64,000 nt of DNA from Palsa-504 sp963742795 (GCA_963742795.1 CAVUNL010000031.1:496001-560000), one strand, 5' to 3'; shown: positions 50,193-59,199, counted from the first letter of the stretch. Notes: a model not told the origin generated them from the letters alone. A program made the numbers and translations.

Positions 50193-51307
50193 CTGGCCGC
50201 CGCGTCCCCGCGCAGCAGGCGGCTGGCGTGACGGCCAGCCGCCGCTGCCGCGAGGAAATACGCCAGGTCATCCGCTAGCCCCCGGCCCATCGTGGACAGC
50301 CGGGCCGGGCTGGCCCGCAGCGCCGTCTCGAGACCGTCGACGGGCACGGTGACGATCGAGTGCCGGGTGCCCAGCCCGGCCGCCTGCGCCGCGACCCGGG
50401 CGCCGAACGGGCCGGGCAAGCCAGGGACCACCACGTCCGCCCGGGCCAGTGCCACCCGGCCGTACGCCGTCAGGCTGTGATGCGAGATGCCCCGGTGGCG
50501 CTCGCGCGGATCGGCCTCACTCACCCGCAGGCAGGCCACCGGACGTCCGCCCAGCGCCGCGACGGCGTTGACCGCCTCGCCGGCCGCCACCCCGGAAAAA
50601 CCCCAGCGGGTCCCGGTCCCCAGGTTGCCCGGGCCCTGCGCGAGGACCGCGATATCGGCCTGGAGCACATGCCGGGCGGCGAGCAATCCGGTATGCACGG
50701 TTACCGTCTCCAGGTCCCCGCCGAACGCCTGCCCGGTGGTCACGGTGGCGGCGAGCCAGCCCGCGTCCTTGAGCGCCGCGCAGGTCAGGGAGAACCAGGC
50801 CGGCAGGGCACCGCCGTCCTGCATGACGTAGGCCACCCGGGGCGGATGCCGGATAGAAGAACTGTCATCACCGGTCCGTTCGGCCTCATCAAAGACGCCG
50901 GCCAGCACGGCCGGGAGCGCCGAGTGCAGGTCGGCCACCACCACCGGCATCCCGGCGATGTCGTCCGCGTCGCGGAGCACGTCGTGGTACGCCGACCCCT
51001 GCTCGTCGGCGCCGGCCACGGTCGTCTGCAGGGGCGTGTAGCGGGCCTTGACCAGGTGGCCGCCGGGCCCGGGGTCGGGCGGCAGGCGGTCGGGGATCGC
51101 GACCACCAGGGCGTAGCCGCCGGTGCCGAGCCCGAGATCGAGCGCCGTGGTGTTCAGCAGGACCCGGTCGCCGGGCCGGGGGAGCCCGGTCAGGGCGGGG
51201 TAGGCCAGCGCCCGTACGAGCGTCCCGTTCACCGACACGTCAAGCTCGACCGCGCCCGGCCACTCCCGCCGCGTCCCGCTGACCGTGCCGTTCCGCCATG
51301 TGATCAC
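50189..51307 (-). CDS. DUF3866 family protein
   Basis: A 372-residue actinobacterial protein of unknown function. The N-terminus (ITWRNGTVSGTRREWPGAVE), then RALAYPALTG, GDRVLLNTTALDLGLGTGGY and HLVKARYTPLQTTV are characteristic of DUF3866. It is commonly found beside pafB/pafC. It has no signal peptide or membrane span. The GTG at 51307 lies six bases from a TAGGCT -10 element, so it is probably leaderless and divergent from pafB. Confidence 0.88.
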   Translation of the reverse strand: MITWRNGTVSGTRREWPGAVELDVSVNGTLVRALAYPALTGLPRPGDRVLLNTTALDLGLGTGGYALVVAIPDRLPPDPGPGGHLVKARYTPLQTTVAGADEQGSAYHDVLRDADDIAGMPVVVADLHSALPAVLAGVFDEAERTGDDSSSIRHPPRVAYVMQDGGALPAWFSLTCAALKDAGWLAATVTTGQAFGGDLETVTVHTGLLAARHVLQADIAVLAQGPGNLGTGTRWGFSGVAAGEAVNAVAALGGRPVACLRVSEADPRERHRGISHHSLTAYGRVALARADVVVPGLPGPFGARVAAQAAGLGTRHSIVTVPVDGLETALRASPARLSTMGRGLADDLAYFLAAAAAGRHASRLLRGDAAAS

Positions 51308-51313
51308 GCCGGG

Positions 51314-51319
51314 AGCCTA
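51314..51319 (-). promoter_or_regulatory. candidate -10 element, leaderless DUF3866 gene
   Basis: TAGGCT on the minus strand, part of TATAGGCT, ends six bases before the GTG at 51307. A TAGCCT at 51353-51358 on the plus strand could serve pafB. Confidence 0.5.
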
Positions 51320-51387
51320 TAAGCCGGCAGCGCAGCACTGCCTGGGAGACAATAGCCTGGAGCCACCCGCAGGGGTTTGGAGGGCCC

Positions 51388-52353
51388 ATGTCGAAGCGCA
51401 AGACCGAGCGGCTGCTCGGCCTTGTCGTGTGCCTCCTGTCTACCAGTCGTTACCTGACCGCGGACCAGATCCGCCAGGCCGTACCCGGGTATCCGGAGCA
51501 GGACGAGCTGTTCAAGCGGATGTTCGAGCGGGACAAGGAGGACCTCCGCGACCTCGGTGTGCCGCTGGAGACCGGCCTCAACCACCCGTTCGACGACGAT
51601 CCCGGCTACCGGATCCGGCAGCAGGCCTACGAGCTGCCCGAACTGCGGCTCGAGGCGGACGAGGCGGCGGTGCTCGGCCTGGCCGCCCGGGTCTGGCAGC
51701 GGGCCGAGCTGGCCGGCGCGGCCGCGGGGGCGCTGCTGAAGCTGCGAGCGGCCGGCATGGATGCCGCCGACGAGGAGCCCGCCCCGCAGGTCATCGAGCC
51801 GCGGGTCGGCACGCCCGAGCCGGCCTTCGGTCCGCTCTGGGAAGCGGTCAGGGACCGCCGGCCGGTGACGTTCAGTTACCGCGCGGCGGGCCGGAGCGAG
51901 CCGCAGCGGCGTGAACTCGAGCCGTGGGGCGTGGTGAACCGGCATGGCCGCTGGTACGTGGCGGGCTGGGATCGCGGCCGCGATGACACCCGGGTGTTCC
52001 GGCTCGGCCGGATCGCCGGGGCGGTGAAGTTCTGCGGGCCGCCGGGCAGCGTGACCGTACCGGACGGCGCCGACGTGCGCGAGCTGGTCCGGGACTGGGA
52101 TTCGGCGCCCGCCCGCGAGCACACCGCGGTCCTGCGGGTCCGGTCCGGTACCGGCGTCGGCCTGCGCCAGCACGCCGTCTCGGTGCGCGCCGACGAGACC
52201 GGCCCCGCGGGCTGGGACCTGGTCACGACCCGCTTCGCCGACGTGGGCTCCTTCGCCGACTACGCCGCCTCCTTCGGCCCCGACGCGGTGATCCTCGACC
52301 CGCCCGACCTGCGCGAAGCCGTCATCGCCCGCCTCAAAGGAGCCCTAGCGTGA
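51388..52353 (+). CDS. pafB: WYL-domain transcriptional regulator PafB
   Basis: A 321-residue regulator with an N-terminal winged-helix part (KTERLLGLVVCLLSTSRYLT), a WYL domain (ELEPWGVVNRHGRWYVAGWD) and a C-terminal WCX region. In mycobacteria PafB and PafC act together as the main SOS-independent DNA-damage activator. GGAGGG precedes the ATG at 51388. pafC follows after a 111-bp coupled mini-gene. Confidence 0.92.
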   Translation: MSKRKTERLLGLVVCLLSTSRYLTADQIRQAVPGYPEQDELFKRMFERDKEDLRDLGVPLETGLNHPFDDDPGYRIRQQAYELPELRLEADEAAVLGLAARVWQRAELAGAAAGALLKLRAAGMDAADEEPAPQVIEPRVGTPEPAFGPLWEAVRDRRPVTFSYRAAGRSEPQRRELEPWGVVNRHGRWYVAGWDRGRDDTRVFRLGRIAGAVKFCGPPGSVTVPDGADVRELVRDWDSAPAREHTAVLRVRSGTGVGLRQHAVSVRADETGPAGWDLVTTRFADVGSFADYAASFGPDAVILDPPDLREAVIARLKGALA

Positions 52354-52460
52354 GCGAGCCGAAGGGGCGCGGTGTCGCCTGGACTGAGGAGCGAGGAACG
52401 AGCGACGAGGGAAGGCGTCACCTAAAGGCGCCCCGGAGGCGAGCGGGGGATACAGCGTGA
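52350..52460 (+). CDS. coupled 36-residue mini-gene (repeat element, copy 2)
   Basis: A GTG-initiated frame overlaps the pafB stop (GTGA at 52350-52353) and the pafC start (GTGA at 52457-52460). It begins VSEPKGRGVAWTEERGTSDE and ends APRRRAGDTA. Against the copy at 4082 it has an in-frame six-base insertion, several silent changes and no frame break. The hairpin arms are GGTGTCGCCT and AGGCGTCACC, with one compensatory pair change and one mismatch relative to copy 1. pafB and pafC usually lie side by side, so this looks like an insertion that kept translational coupling. Confidence 0.55.
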   Translation: MSEPKGRGVAWTEERGTSDEGRRHLKAPRRRAGDTA

Positions 52461-53482
52461 GCGCCGTCACCTCGACGGAGCGGCTGCAGCGGCTGCTGGC
52501 CCTGGTGCCGTACGTGGTCAGCAGGAAGGTGGTCGGGCTCGCCGAGACCGCGGCGGACTTCGGGGTCAGCGAACGTGACCTGGTCGACGACCTGAACCTG
52601 CTGTGGTGCGTCGAGCTGCGCGCGCCCGATCCCTACTGCCCGATCGACCTGTCGTACGAGGGGGGCGAGATCGTGGTCAGCCAGGCCGAATCGATGGGCC
52701 GCCCGCTGCGGCTCGCGGTCGACGAGGCGAGCGCGCTCCTCGTCGCGCTCCGGATGCTGGCCGAGCTGCCGGGCCTGGAGGACAGGTCGGCCATGTCCAG
52801 GCTGATCGCCAAGCTCGAGGCCGCGGCGGGGGAGGCCGCCTCGGCGAGCGCCCAGGTCGCGGTCCAGGTCGACCTGCAGGGCGAAGGAACCGACATCCTG
52901 GCCGCCCAGATCCGCGCCGCCATCGCCGCCGGGCGGCGGCTGCACCTGCGCTACTACGTGCCGGGCCGGGACGAAGCGACCGAACGCGACGTGGACCCGA
53001 TGCGATTGCTGGTGGTGGAGGGACGGCCCTACCTGGAGGGCTGGTGCCTGCGCGCCGAGGGGATGCGGGTGTTCCGCCTGGACCGGGTGCTGGCGCTGAC
53101 CGTGCTCGACCAGGCGGCCGCGCCGCCGCCCGAGGCCACGCCGGTCGACGTGGACCAGGGCCTGTTCCGGCCGTCGCCCGATGACGTGTGCGTCGAGCTC
53201 GAGCTGTCCGCCGAGGGGCGCTGGGTGGCCGAGTACTACCCCTGCGAGTCAGTGTCGGACCTGCCCGACGGGCGGCTCCGGGTGGTGCTCCGGACCCCGG
53301 ATACCGGGTGGGTGCGGCGCCTGGCCCTGCGGCTCGGCGAGGACGGCCGGGTCATCGCGCCGCCCGAACTGGTGGCCGAAATCCGGGACGCGGCCACCGC
53401 GGCCCTGGCCAACTACGTCGTCTTATCGGCCGCTGCGCGCCGTCCGCCAGCGCAAACCGCCTGTTGCGGGGCTGCCGTGTAG
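52457..53482 (+). CDS. pafC: WYL-domain transcriptional regulator PafC
   Basis: A 341-residue regulator with an N-terminal helix-turn-helix region (LLALVPYVVSRKVVGLAETA), a WYL domain (PMRLLVVEGRPYLEGWCLRA, RVFRLDRV) and a C-terminal domain. It is the partner of PafB. The GTG at 52457 is in the GTGA overlap with the mini-gene, whose GGCGAGCGGGGG provides only a loose ribosome-binding site. The last ~20 residues are Cys/Pro-rich and less typical. Confidence 0.92.
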   Translation: MSAVTSTERLQRLLALVPYVVSRKVVGLAETAADFGVSERDLVDDLNLLWCVELRAPDPYCPIDLSYEGGEIVVSQAESMGRPLRLAVDEASALLVALRMLAELPGLEDRSAMSRLIAKLEAAAGEAASASAQVAVQVDLQGEGTDILAAQIRAAIAAGRRLHLRYYVPGRDEATERDVDPMRLLVVEGRPYLEGWCLRAEGMRVFRLDRVLALTVLDQAAAPPPEATPVDVDQGLFRPSPDDVCVELELSAEGRWVAEYYPCESVSDLPDGRLRVVLRTPDTGWVRRLALRLGEDGRVIAPPELVAEIRDAATAALANYVVLSAAARRPPAQTACCGAAV

Positions 53483-53524
53483 ACTCAGCCCGAGAAAGAG
53501 TCTCTGGCGCTAAAGAGGACGCTC

Positions 53525-53896
53525 ATGAACTTTGGTGACCTGTTCGACAGCCCGTGGAAGATCCTGATCGTCGCCGTTGTGATCATCGTGCTGTTCGGAT
53601 CGAAGAAGCTGCCGCACGCGGCGCGGTCCCTGGGCCAGTCGATGCGCATCCTGAAGCGGGAAGTACAGGGCCTGCATGAGGACGAGACGGAGCCGGGCGG
53701 CCCCGCTCAGGCTCAGGCTCAGGCCTCCAACGGCACGGCCAACGGGTTCCCGCAGGCCGAGCTCACCGCGGCGCCGCAACCGGACCAGCAGCAGTCCCAG
53801 ATTGACGCGCTGCAGCAGCAGATCCGCGACCTGCAGCGGGCCGCCGCGATGGATCCGGCTCCGGTCGAGGCACAGCGGACCCAGCAACCCGGCTAG
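53525..53896 (+). CDS. tatA: Sec-independent translocase subunit TatA
   Basis: A 123-residue TatA: N-terminal span (ILIVAVVIIVLFG), the FGSKKLPHAARSLGQ hinge and amphipathic helix, then a Gln/Pro-rich charged tail. It polymerises to form the pore for folded proteins. The tail contains a coiled-coil-like Gln stretch (QQSQIDALQQQIRDLQ), which is longer than in short TatA proteins. GAGGACGCTC precedes the ATG. tatC follows directly. Confidence 0.93.
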   Translation: MNFGDLFDSPWKILIVAVVIIVLFGSKKLPHAARSLGQSMRILKREVQGLHEDETEPGGPAQAQAQASNGTANGFPQAELTAAPQPDQQQSQIDALQQQIRDLQRAAAMDPAPVEAQRTQQPG

Positions 53897-53932
53897 CTCC
53901 TGGTTGGAAGTAGGTAGCGGCGGGAGGCGTTG

Positions 53933-54847
53933 ATGGCGAAACTCCCCGGTGCCATCCAGGGCGCCCGGATCGTAGGCGAGAAGTTCGTGCACGCCCAGCG
54001 GCAGCAGAACCCTGAGGGGCGGATGCCCCTGATGGATCACATCAGGGAACTGCGCAACCGGGTGGTCAAGATGGCACTCGCCCTGGGCGCCGGGATGATC
54101 GTCGGGTTCATCTTCTTCACCCCGGTCTGGAATGTGATCAGCCGGCCGTTGTGCCACGCGGTGATCCGCGGGCAGACCGGGTGTAAGACGCTGGGGGTCA
54201 ACCAGCTCGCCTTGGACGGGCCGCTGGATCCGTTTTACCTGCACGTCAAGGTCGCGCTGATCGTCGGGGTGATCTTGTCCTCGCCGGTGTGGCTGTACCA
54301 GATCTGGGCGTTCATCGCGCCGGGCCTGTACGCCCGGGAGAAGCGGTGGAGCTACATCTTCGTGGGCACGGCCGTCCCGCTGTTCCTGGCCGGCGTGACG
54401 CTGGCGTACTGGTCGCTGGGCCGGTCGATGCACTATCTGCTCGGGCTGACCCCGACCACGGTGGCAAACGTGATCCAGGTCGATCAGTACATGAGCTTCG
54501 TCATGGCCATGCTGCTGGCCTTCGGGCTGGCGTTTGAGCTGCCGCTGCTGATCGTCATGCTGAACCTGGCCGGGATCCTGACCCACGAGCGGTTCCGGAA
54601 GTGGCGGCGGGTGATGATCTTCGGGGTGTTCCTGATCGCCGGGATGGCCAACCCGAGCCCGGACCCGATCACCATGCTCATCCTGGGCGGGGGCTGCGTC
54701 GTGCTGGTCGAGGTGGCCGAGTTCATCGTCTGGTCCAACGACCGCCGCCGCGCCCGGCTGCATCCCGACCCCTACGCCGGCCTGGCCGACGACCAACTGT
54801 CCCCCATCGAGCTCGACGACACAGAGAACCGCAGCCCGTTCACCTGA
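53933..54847 (+). CDS. tatC: Sec-independent translocase subunit TatC
   Basis: A 304-residue six-span TatC, which recognises twin-arginine signal peptides. The N-terminal MPLMDHIRELRNRVVK motif and the loop with FIAPGLYAREKRW are typical. The ATG at 53933 is preferred over the TTG at 53930 because GGGAGG sits five bases before it. The N-terminal ~35 residues are longer than usual. The C-terminus is acidic. It follows tatA in one operon. Confidence 0.93.
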   Translation: MAKLPGAIQGARIVGEKFVHAQRQQNPEGRMPLMDHIRELRNRVVKMALALGAGMIVGFIFFTPVWNVISRPLCHAVIRGQTGCKTLGVNQLALDGPLDPFYLHVKVALIVGVILSSPVWLYQIWAFIAPGLYAREKRWSYIFVGTAVPLFLAGVTLAYWSLGRSMHYLLGLTPTTVANVIQVDQYMSFVMAMLLAFGLAFELPLLIVMLNLAGILTHERFRKWRRVMIFGVFLIAGMANPSPDPITMLILGGGCVVLVEVAEFIVWSNDRRRARLHPDPYAGLADDQLSPIELDDTENRSPFT

Positions 54848-54892
54848 CGGCCGGACTCCGTTCGCGGCTCTATCTCTCCCCCGAACCCACCC

Positions 54893-54898
54893 TAGGCT
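54893..54898 (+). promoter_or_regulatory. candidate -10 element, leaderless helicase gene
   Basis: TAGGCT ends seven bases before the ATG at 54906, with no ribosome-binding site between them. Confidence 0.5.
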
Positions 54899-54905
54899 CT
54901 AACCC

Positions 54906-57812
54906 ATGACTACTCCGGCGGAACGGTACGCTGCGTCCCGCGAACGGCAGTCTGACCCGGAGCTCGCCGCCTTCCGCGGGCTCTATGACTTCGACTTCGA
55001 CGACTTCCAGGTAGAGGCGTGCCGCGCGCTGGGCACGGGCCACGGCGTGCTGGTCGCCGCGCCCACCGGATCCGGCAAGACCGTGGTCGGCGAGTTCGCC
55101 GTGCACCTGGCCCTGGCTCAGGGCCGCAAATGCTTCTACACCACGCCGATCAAGGCGCTGTCCAACCAGAAGTACACCGATCTGGTCCGGCGGTACGACC
55201 ACGACACGGTGGGCCTGCTCACCGGGGACAACAGCATCAACGGCGAGGCTCCGGTGGTGGTCATGACCACCGAGGTGCTGCGCAACATGCTGTACACCGG
55301 ATCACCGACGCTGGCGGGCCTCGGCTACGTCGTCCTTGACGAGGTGCACTACCTGGCCGACTCCTCCCGCGGCGCGGTCTGGGAGGAAGTGATCATCCAC
55401 CTGCCGGAGTCGGTGCGGGTGGTGGCGCTGTCCGCGACGGTGAGCAACGCCGAGGAGTTCGGCGAGTGGCTGGACCAGGTCCGCGGCGGGACCGCGGTCA
55501 TCGTGGACGAGCACCGGCCGGTACCGCTGTGGCAGCACGTGCTGGCCGGGAACCGGCTGTATGACCTGTTCACCGACGACGACCACACCCGGGTCAACCC
55601 CGAGCTGCTCCGGGTGGCCCAGCGGGACACCTGGATCGAGCGTAAGGCGCCGCCCCGGCCCGGCCGGGGCGGCCGCCGACCGCGCCGGTTCCCGCTGGCC
55701 TACCGGCCCGACGTGATCTCCCGGCTGGACGCCAGCGGGCTGCTGCCCGCGATCACCTTCATCTTCAGCCGGGCCGGCTGCGACGCGGCCGTCCAGCAGT
55801 GCCTGGCCGCCGGGCTGCGGCTCACCACGCCGGAAGAGGCCGAGGTGATCCAGCAGACCGCCGAGCGCCGCACCGCGGACATCCCGCCGGAGGACCTGAT
55901 CGTGCTGGGTTATGGCGAGTGGCTCGACGGGCTGCGACGCGGGATCGCCGCCCATCACGCCGGGATGCTGCCCGCCTTCAAGGAAGTAGTCGAGGAACTG
56001 TTCGCCGCCGGGCTGGTCCGCGCGGTGTTCGCGACCGAGACGCTGGCCCTCGGCATCAACATGCCGGCCAGGACCGTGGTCATCGAGAAGCTCGACAAGT
56101 GGAACGGGGAGACCCACGCGAACCTGACCGCGGGGGAGTACACCCAGCTGACCGGGCGCGCCGGGCGGCGCGGGATCGACGTGGAGGGACACGCGGTCGT
56201 GCTGTGGCAGCCGGGGATGGATCCAGGCGCGGTGGCCGGCCTGGCCAGCACCCGGACCTACCCGCTGAACTCCAGCTTCCGGCCCTCCTACAACATGGCC
56301 GTCAACCTGACCGGCTGGGCCGGCCGGGCCCGGGCCTCGGCCCTGCTCGAGTCCTCGTTCGCTCAGTTCCAGGCCGACCGCGGCGTCAGCGGCCTGGCCC
56401 GGCAGGTACGCAAGAACCGCCAGGCGATGGCCGACCTGGCCGCCGCGATGACGTGCGACAAGGGCGACTTCGCCGAGTACGCGCAGCTGCGCAGGACGCT
56501 GTCCTACCGTGAGGGCGACCTGTCCCGGGCCCGGGCCAGCTCCCGGCGGGCCGAGGCGGTCCGTTCGCTCGGGCTGCTCCGCCCCGGCGACATCATCCGC
56601 GTGCCGGGCGGCAGGCGGGCCGGCCTGGCCGTCGTCCTGCAGCCCGGCCTGCACCAGGCTCGCGGGGCCAGCGCCGGCCGCGGCCCCGCCGGACGCGACG
56701 GCGCCGGTCACCGGGCACCTGCCGACCGCGGCGCCGACAGCGCGAACGGGCGGCCCGCCGGGCCGGGACCGCTCGTGCTTACCGAAGGACGTCAGGTCAA
56801 GCGGCTGGCCATCGCCGACTTCCCGGTGCCGCCCGAGGTCATCGACAAGATCCGGATTCCCAACTGGTTCAGCCCGCGGTCGCCGGAGCACCGCAAGGAC
56901 CTCGCGGCCACCATGCGGAACCGGCTGGCCGGGCGGGGCGGCTCGGGTGGGCCGGGAAAGGGCCGGGTCCGGGCCGCGGACAACGGGCACGCCGACCACG
57001 ACGACGGGCCCGAGGAGATAGCCGAACTCCGGCGCCGCCTGCGTCGGCATCCCTGCCACGACTGCCCGGACCGCGAGGATCACGCCCGGTACGCCGAACG
57101 CTACATCCGGCTGGCCCGCGAGACCGAGACGCTCGAGCACCGGGTGGCCGGCCGCTCGCACGTCATCGCCCGCACCTTCGACCGGGTGTGCAGCGTCCTG
57201 GAGCGGCTCGGCTACCTGGACGGGGACACGGTCACCGCGGACGGGCGCCGGCTGGCGGGCCTGTACTCCGAGCTCGACCTGCTGGCGGCCGAGTGCATGC
57301 GCCGCGGCCTGTGGGACGGCCTGTCCCCGGCCGAACTCGCCGCCTGCGTGTCGGCCCTCTCCTTCGAGTCGCGGCACCCTGACGACGCCAGTCCGCCCCG
57401 GCTGCCCAAGGGCCGCCCGCCCGAGGTGCTGGCCGAGATGGTCCGGACCTGGAGCGACCTCGATCAGCTGGAGAAGGATAACGACCTGTCGTTCCTCCGC
57501 GGACCCGACTTCGGCTTCGCGTGGGCCGCCTACCGCTGGGCCCGCGGCGTCAAGCTGGAAAACGTCCTGGCCGAATCACCCGACCTGACCCCCGGCGACT
57601 TCGTCCGCTCGGTTAAGCAGCTCATCGACCTCCTAGACCAGATTGCCTCCGCCCCCGCCGCCGCCCCCGCCCCCGCCCCCGCCGCCGCCCCCGCCGCCGC
57701 CCCCGCCCCCGCCACCGCCGGCGGGGCGTCCCGTAGCCTGTCCGCGACCGCCCGCGCCGCGATCGACGCGATGCGCCGTGGCGTGGTCGCCTACTCCGCC
57801 GTCGCCGACTAG
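54906..57812 (+). CDS. helY: Ski2/Mtr4-like DEVH helicase HelY
   Basis: A 968-residue RNA/DNA helicase. Walker A AAPTGSGKT is at residues 51-59, DEVH at 145-148, SATVSN is motif III, and ATETLALGINMPARTV with QLTGRAGRRGID are motifs V and VI. The C-terminal DSHCT-type domain includes CHDCPDREDHARYAERY. Near the end is a low-complexity Ala/Pro stretch from repeats at 57651-57715. It is a regular neighbour of tatC in actinomycetes. An Arg/Gly-rich insert near residues 580-620 is poorly conserved. Confidence 0.92.
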   Translation: MTTPAERYAASRERQSDPELAAFRGLYDFDFDDFQVEACRALGTGHGVLVAAPTGSGKTVVGEFAVHLALAQGRKCFYTTPIKALSNQKYTDLVRRYDHDTVGLLTGDNSINGEAPVVVMTTEVLRNMLYTGSPTLAGLGYVVLDEVHYLADSSRGAVWEEVIIHLPESVRVVALSATVSNAEEFGEWLDQVRGGTAVIVDEHRPVPLWQHVLAGNRLYDLFTDDDHTRVNPELLRVAQRDTWIERKAPPRPGRGGRRPRRFPLAYRPDVISRLDASGLLPAITFIFSRAGCDAAVQQCLAAGLRLTTPEEAEVIQQTAERRTADIPPEDLIVLGYGEWLDGLRRGIAAHHAGMLPAFKEVVEELFAAGLVRAVFATETLALGINMPARTVVIEKLDKWNGETHANLTAGEYTQLTGRAGRRGIDVEGHAVVLWQPGMDPGAVAGLASTRTYPLNSSFRPSYNMAVNLTGWAGRARASALLESSFAQFQADRGVSGLARQVRKNRQAMADLAAAMTCDKGDFAEYAQLRRTLSYREGDLSRARASSRRAEAVRSLGLLRPGDIIRVPGGRRAGLAVVLQPGLHQARGASAGRGPAGRDGAGHRAPADRGADSANGRPAGPGPLVLTEGRQVKRLAIADFPVPPEVIDKIRIPNWFSPRSPEHRKDLAATMRNRLAGRGGSGGPGKGRVRAADNGHADHDDGPEEIAELRRRLRRHPCHDCPDREDHARYAERYIRLARETETLEHRVAGRSHVIARTFDRVCSVLERLGYLDGDTVTADGRRLAGLYSELDLLAAECMRRGLWDGLSPAELAACVSALSFESRHPDDASPPRLPKGRPPEVLAEMVRTWSDLDQLEKDNDLSFLRGPDFGFAWAAYRWARGVKLENVLAESPDLTPGDFVRSVKQLIDLLDQIASAPAAAPAPAPAAAPAAAPAPATAGGASRSLSATARAAIDAMRRGVVAYSAVAD
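57651..57715 (+). repeat. CCCCGCC/GCCGCC microsatellite in helY
   Basis: Runs of CCCCCGCC and CCGCCG units encode Ala-Pro repeats close to the helicase C-terminus. Most length changes in three-base steps would leave the frame intact. Confidence 0.7.
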
Positions 57813-57921
57813 CCCCACGGCATCAGCATTGATCAACGTCGCCTATCAGTCAGCCATTGGATTGGCATTAGTGTTAATACACCGCTGATCGCTAACCTGG
57901 GATCCTCACCAGGGAGGTGCC

Positions 57922-58494
57922 ATGTCACTGACCAGGACGGATATTGCGGTCCCGCGCCCGGCGGCGGCCGCGGGAAAGTGTCCGGACGGCCTCGTGCGGG
58001 CGGTCCGCGCCGAAGTACGCCTGGCCCTGGGCTGGCAGAAGACCGCCGATCGCGTCGCATGCGCCCTGCGCGCCAACCTTCCAGACCCGGCTGATTTGCT
58101 CCCCGCCCACCTGCGACAGGGCGACCAGTCCTGCTATCAGAGCTACCTGCTCTACAGCGAGCCCGACGGCTCGTTCTCGATCGCGGCCATGGTCTGGCTG
58201 CCCGGGCAGGAGACGATCATTCACGACCACGTGGCCTGGTGCGTCACCGGCGTCCTGCAGGGCCGCGAGTATGAGGAGATCTTCGCCCTCACCGACGACG
58301 GCCGCGCGCTCCAGCTCGCCGCCCGCAACGTGAACCCGCCCGGCGCGGTGAGCGGCTTCGCCCCGCCCGGCGACATCCACCGCGTCCGCAACACCGGCGA
58401 CACCGTAGCCATCTCTATGCACATCTACGGCGCCGACATCTCCCGCCTCGGCAACAGCATCCGCCGCGAGTACACGCTCCCGATCCGCCCCTAA
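57922..58494 (+). CDS. cysteine dioxygenase-like cupin protein
   Basis: A 190-residue cupin. The metal-binding pattern has His101 and His103 in IIHDHVAWCVTGVLQGREYE and His153 in GDIHRVRN, with no conventional acidic ligand, as in thiol dioxygenases. It probably oxidises cysteine or a related thiol with O2. The length is normal. GGGAGG precedes the ATG at 57922. It stands alone and is followed by a strong terminator at 58729. Confidence 0.82.
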   Translation: MSLTRTDIAVPRPAAAAGKCPDGLVRAVRAEVRLALGWQKTADRVACALRANLPDPADLLPAHLRQGDQSCYQSYLLYSEPDGSFSIAAMVWLPGQETIIHDHVAWCVTGVLQGREYEEIFALTDDGRALQLAARNVNPPGAVSGFAPPGDIHRVRNTGDTVAISMHIYGADISRLGNSIRREYTLPIRP

Positions 58495-58545
58495 CCCACG
58501 TCCCGCTCGGTTAACCGCCCGCGGGACCCCGCCCTCACCACGCTA

Positions 58546-58670
58546 CCCTCCAGCGTCACCACAGCCCTCCAGCGTCACCACAGCCCTCCAGTGTCACCAC
58601 AGCCCTCCAGTGTCACCACAGCCCTCCAGCGTCACCACAATGCCCTCCAGCGCCACCCACAATGCCCTCC
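58546..58670. repeat. 19-bp tandem repeat, about seven units
   Basis: The unit is CCCTCCAGCGTCACCACAG. Units begin at 58546, 58565, 58584, 58603 and 58622; two further units are lengthened by two or three bases and diverge. There are no spacers, so this is not a CRISPR array. Confidence 0.9.
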
Positions 58671-58728
58671 AGCGTCCCCGTCCGCCCCTCACGTCCCACG
58701 AACGGATCGAGCCGAACCTGGTGGCTGT

Positions 58729-58760
58729 GGCACCGTGATGGCTCTTGCCATCACGGTGCC
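58729..58760. terminator. terminator hairpin
   Basis: A perfect 13-bp stem, GGCACCGTGATGG paired with CCATCACGGTGCC, around CTCTTG. It lies about 235 bp after the cupin gene. Confidence 0.75.
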
Positions 58761-58960
58761 GCATTCATGCAGTACCGGCGATGGCCGCCCCCGGAAGTTA
58801 GTCCCACCTTCTGTGATGCTTGAGGCTGGTGTGGCTACCGAGTTCTCAACGGCGGCCAGCTCGTAGGTGTGGGACCAGGGGCACCTCCGGCCCCGGGCCC
58901 GGGCCGGCCCAGCGAGGTCAGGCCCGCCTCCGGCCGTGCCCAGAGCCGCCCAAGGGCCAG

Positions 58961-59050
58961 CGCCCCCAGCGAACCCTAGCCGCCCCCAGCGAACCCTAGC
59001 CGCCCCCAGCGAACCCTAGCCGCCCCCAGCGAACCCCAGCGGCCCCCAGC
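58961..59050. repeat. 20-bp tandem repeat, four to five units
   Basis: The unit CGCCCCCAGCGAACCCTAGC is exact at 58961, 58981 and 59001. It has one change at 59021 and a partial fifth copy at 59041. Confidence 0.9.
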
Positions 59051-59134
59051 GCCAAACCGCCGTCCGCGAAGCACGCGCCACGGCCCGTTCGGGAAAAAAG
59101 ATCTTGAAGCTAAAACTTGCCAAGCGATCGATAC

Positions 59135-59156
59135 CGATATATCGTTAACCTAACGA
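59135..59156. promoter_or_regulatory. candidate PadR operator
   Basis: Two overlapping symmetric elements lie 44 bases upstream of the padR-type start: the palindrome CGATATATCG (59135-59144) and the inverted repeat TCGTTA-acc-TAACGA (59142-59156). The locally AT-rich setting suits a promoter. Autoregulation is usual for this family. Confidence 0.55.
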
Positions 59157-59199
59157 CAAGGATCGAGAAGCGATCTAGACAGCGTTAAGGAGTATCACA

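Larger units (their letters stand above)
58495..59199. other. repeat-rich intergenic region
   Basis: This 705-bp spacer holds two different tandem repeats (58546-58670 and 58961-59050), a strong terminator hairpin (58729-58760) and, at the right end, the operator and ribosome-binding site of the padR gene. The one open frame of size (58591-58866) runs through the repeat and has no ribosome-binding site. I do not consider it a gene. Confidence 0.65.

Noticed and set aside
58546..58670. Possible CRISPR array
   Set aside because: The 19-bp units are directly adjacent with no spacers and no cas genes are present; it is a simple tandem repeat.
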